From Thiotrichales bacterium (GTDB lineage Bacteria > Pseudomonadota > Gammaproteobacteria > UWMA-0217), in contig JANTGD010000030.1 of assembly GCA_024763135.1 (NCBI GenBank), positions 1 to 17,003 on the forward strand: a stretch of DNA of 17,003 bases, given 5' to 3'. Shown here piece by piece: positions 16,501-17,003 of the stretch. The position numbers were made by a program, and so were the translations under genes. The notes below the pieces were generated by a model. It did not search any database and was not told the DNA's origin. It worked only from the letters and a program-made list of their open reading frames with translations. The number at the start of each line of letters is the position of its first letter. Position 1 is the first letter of the stretch.

Positions 16501-16814
16501 TCGTGAGGAATTCATTGTTACTCATCGACTTTATTCTCGATTACCGTAGAGAGGGTTATCCTCTGCTGGAATCCGTGCTGGAAGCCGGGGCAGTACGCTT
16601 TCGACCCATTCTACTGACGGCGCTCGCAATTATGTTCGGCTCCGCAGTCATGGTCAGTGACCCGGTCTTTGGCGGCTTGGCCGTATCCTTGATCTTCGGT
16701 ACCTTTGCCTCTACTGCCTTGACCTTACTGGTGATCCCACTGCTGTACTACATCTGGCAGTACTACACAGGTGGGGACGAAACCCCCGAACCCACAAAAA
16801 CTGAAACCGTCTAA
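13518..16814 (+). CDS. RND efflux permease (AcrB-like)
   Basis: This 1098-aa inner-membrane proton-driven pump has the RND layout: TM1 at about 21-38, a periplasmic loop to 355, TM2-TM6 at about 357-503, TM7 at about 554-572, a second periplasmic loop, then TM8-TM12 at about 932-1080. In TM4, LLVDAAIVVIENI (417-429) has Asp420 but Ala421 where AcrB has the Asp407-Asp408 pair. In TM10, GIVVRNSLLLIDF (993-1005) places Arg997 at the AcrB Lys940 position. An Asp-Arg relay is therefore expected and the pump is probably still proton-coupled. GPPV (712-715), followed by LAEIYGPD in the second loop, is typical of a drug/hydrophobe-type subgroup. No Met-rich heavy-metal motif is seen. It is the last gene of the operon; the ATG overlaps the adaptor stop. 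The substrate is unknown. Confidence 0.94.
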   Translation: MSAQVLNSAGKLARSFLDSKITALIMLGVTLWGLMAVVSTPRLYNPEIVVPAAQILVVRPGQSPEEIQAQIVKPLEALMAGVTGVDHTYGYAINDLGVVTVQFEVGRNETDSLVLLYNEMMRNMDRLPPGTMQPLVKSIGISDVPILTITLSSDTHDGVVLREVANRFLEQLRALPNVGVNSVIGGQKMTARVLVDPAKLASTGITLDQLQKMLEGSNAVFPAGSLVNNNQLTSLRVDGAFASVKELGEIIIGAPNNHPVFLKDVARVEYGPFDQDQYSTFAYGPGNAEGQPAGNTMPAAVIAIGKRSGTNSVTIAEDVLAKLEELESDALPQGIHVDVTRNYGKRADHAVNTLMEHLAIAVIVVAVILLFFLGWREAAIVTLTVPLTLFVVLGVGMAIGQSINRITLFALILSLGLLVDAAIVVIENIHRHLHHGDHTDFPKLLVSATNEIGNPTNIATIAVILAFVPMAFVGGMMGPFMRPIPINVPVTMIASLVLAYIVVPWAARRWLHGKALKAFAARETLEDEPHRPDWLHRTYTKVAKPLLESRTKRNLLFLGVLLLLIASMLMPAWQFLRGAGMNGPLSPLGVSLKMLPEGNVNTFVLEVDTPEGSAVEYTGRVVEAVNKILADNEYITNYQNFLGRTAALSFAGMVRGDAIRQGANLAQIQVNLVDKHHRPKTAEVGAAVYASLKPVMEQFPESRIKLYLTPPGPPVRSQVLAEIYGPDYEKLRETAALVKEKFHGIYGMINVDDSVTANVPEYLIRIDQHKAMLAGVAPGQVAKLIHDYIYGVKAGAVHMDYPEPVDIVIQVDRSQRAWIRQIQDLIITNPMGKQIPIGSLVSIEHTSQAKPIYSQDQHQVVYVMGDLLNSSPVYATLTLNSALDEVALPNGVTLTTANLGFVSATPDDVTKNQVLWGGDMRLTLDVFRDLGAAFIVALVFIYLLLVAYYQSFMLPLIVMGAIPLTLVGIFPGHWLFQMPFNATSMIGFIALAGIVVRNSLLLIDFILDYRREGYPLLESVLEAGAVRFRPILLTALAIMFGSAVMVSDPVFGGLAVSLIFGTFASTALTLLVIPLLYYIWQYYTGGDETPEPTKTETV

Positions 16815-16867
16815 TCCGCATTAGACGATGAACGCGACAGCTAATAAGTAGCTGTCGCGTTTTTTTT
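16809..16867 (+). terminator. Intrinsic terminator after efflux operon
   Basis: A perfect 12-pair stem, acgcgacagcta (16832-16843) with tagctgtcgcgt (16849-16860), has a five-base loop and eight T's (16860-16867), a textbook rho-independent terminator. A smaller hairpin, gtctaa/ttagac (16809-16814 with 16821-16826), precedes it and includes the permease stop codon. Confidence 0.92.
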
Positions 16868-17003
16868 AACACCCGTTTGCTTCTCCAAAAATCTCTGGGC
16901 TTTAAACTAAAAACCTCAGTTGGATCACAAAAGTCCATGCAAGCTCTTGGTGCACCTGGCAAATCAGAAAAACCTCTCATCACCAATAAGGTGACCACGA
17001 GTT
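16868..17003. other. Unassigned right edge
   Basis: These 136 bases follow the terminator. No start codon with an RBS and no family-like reading frame is visible on either strand. A frame on the minus strand (16711-16998) runs back over the terminator into the permease and is not credible. Confidence 0.4.

Noticed and set aside
1..17003. CRISPR arrays, tRNA or rRNA genes, integrase or attachment sites
   Set aside because: No regularly spaced repeats, cloverleaf-like genes, rRNA-like stretches or integrase/transposase genes were seen on either strand.

Overview
The window looks like chromosomal DNA of a gammaproteobacterium. This is inferred from the gene set (TolC/adaptor/RND pump, Anbu protease with CP-ATP-grasp and alpha-E partners), moderate base composition and the type of intergenic repeats; no rRNA, tRNA or marker gene is present to fix the taxon. 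Six large genes and one possible small one form a divergent accessory locus (339-10344). A three-gene efflux operon follows (10948-16814), and short repeat-rich or empty DNA lies at both ends.

Left arm, minus strand, read from 6932 down to 339: (1) a 412-aa protein whose C-terminal half resembles 4-hydroxyphenylpyruvate dioxygenase (VOC fold) and keeps a plausible His-His-Glu metal triad; (2) a 237-aa ParA/MinD-type ATPase with a GTG start; (3) Anbu, the bacterial proteasome-like peptidase, with an unusual Gln-rich tail; (4) a 1097-aa protein related to GH15 glucoamylases and phosphorylase-kinase alpha/beta subunits. The spacing is operon-like, with a structured 269-base gap before Anbu.

Right arm, plus strand, 7758-10344: a circularly permuted ATP-grasp protein, a possible 58-aa ORF overlapping both neighbours at stop/start junctions, and an alpha-E protein, ending at a strong hairpin terminator. 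The two arms diverge from an 825-base intergenic region that holds a good sigma-54-like -24/-12 element facing the ATP-grasp gene, several small palindromes and a dispersed repeat. ATP-grasp, alpha-E and Anbu are known to occur together and are thought to make, modify or process a peptide-like product. The usual transglutaminase-like partner is absent here, while the HPPD-like, ParA-like and GH15-like genes are extra. This combination is the most interesting part of the window.

Efflux operon, plus strand: TolC-family outer-membrane protein, periplasmic adaptor and RND inner-membrane permease, tightly packed. A sigma-70-type promoter overlaps a perfect 8-6-8 inverted repeat, probably the operator of a repressor encoded elsewhere. 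A textbook terminator follows. The permease has Asp-Ala instead of Asp-Asp in TM4 and Arg in TM10.

The left edge (1-290) is a mosaic of intergenic repeats, including a 162-base MITE-like element with 13-base perfect terminal inverted repeats.
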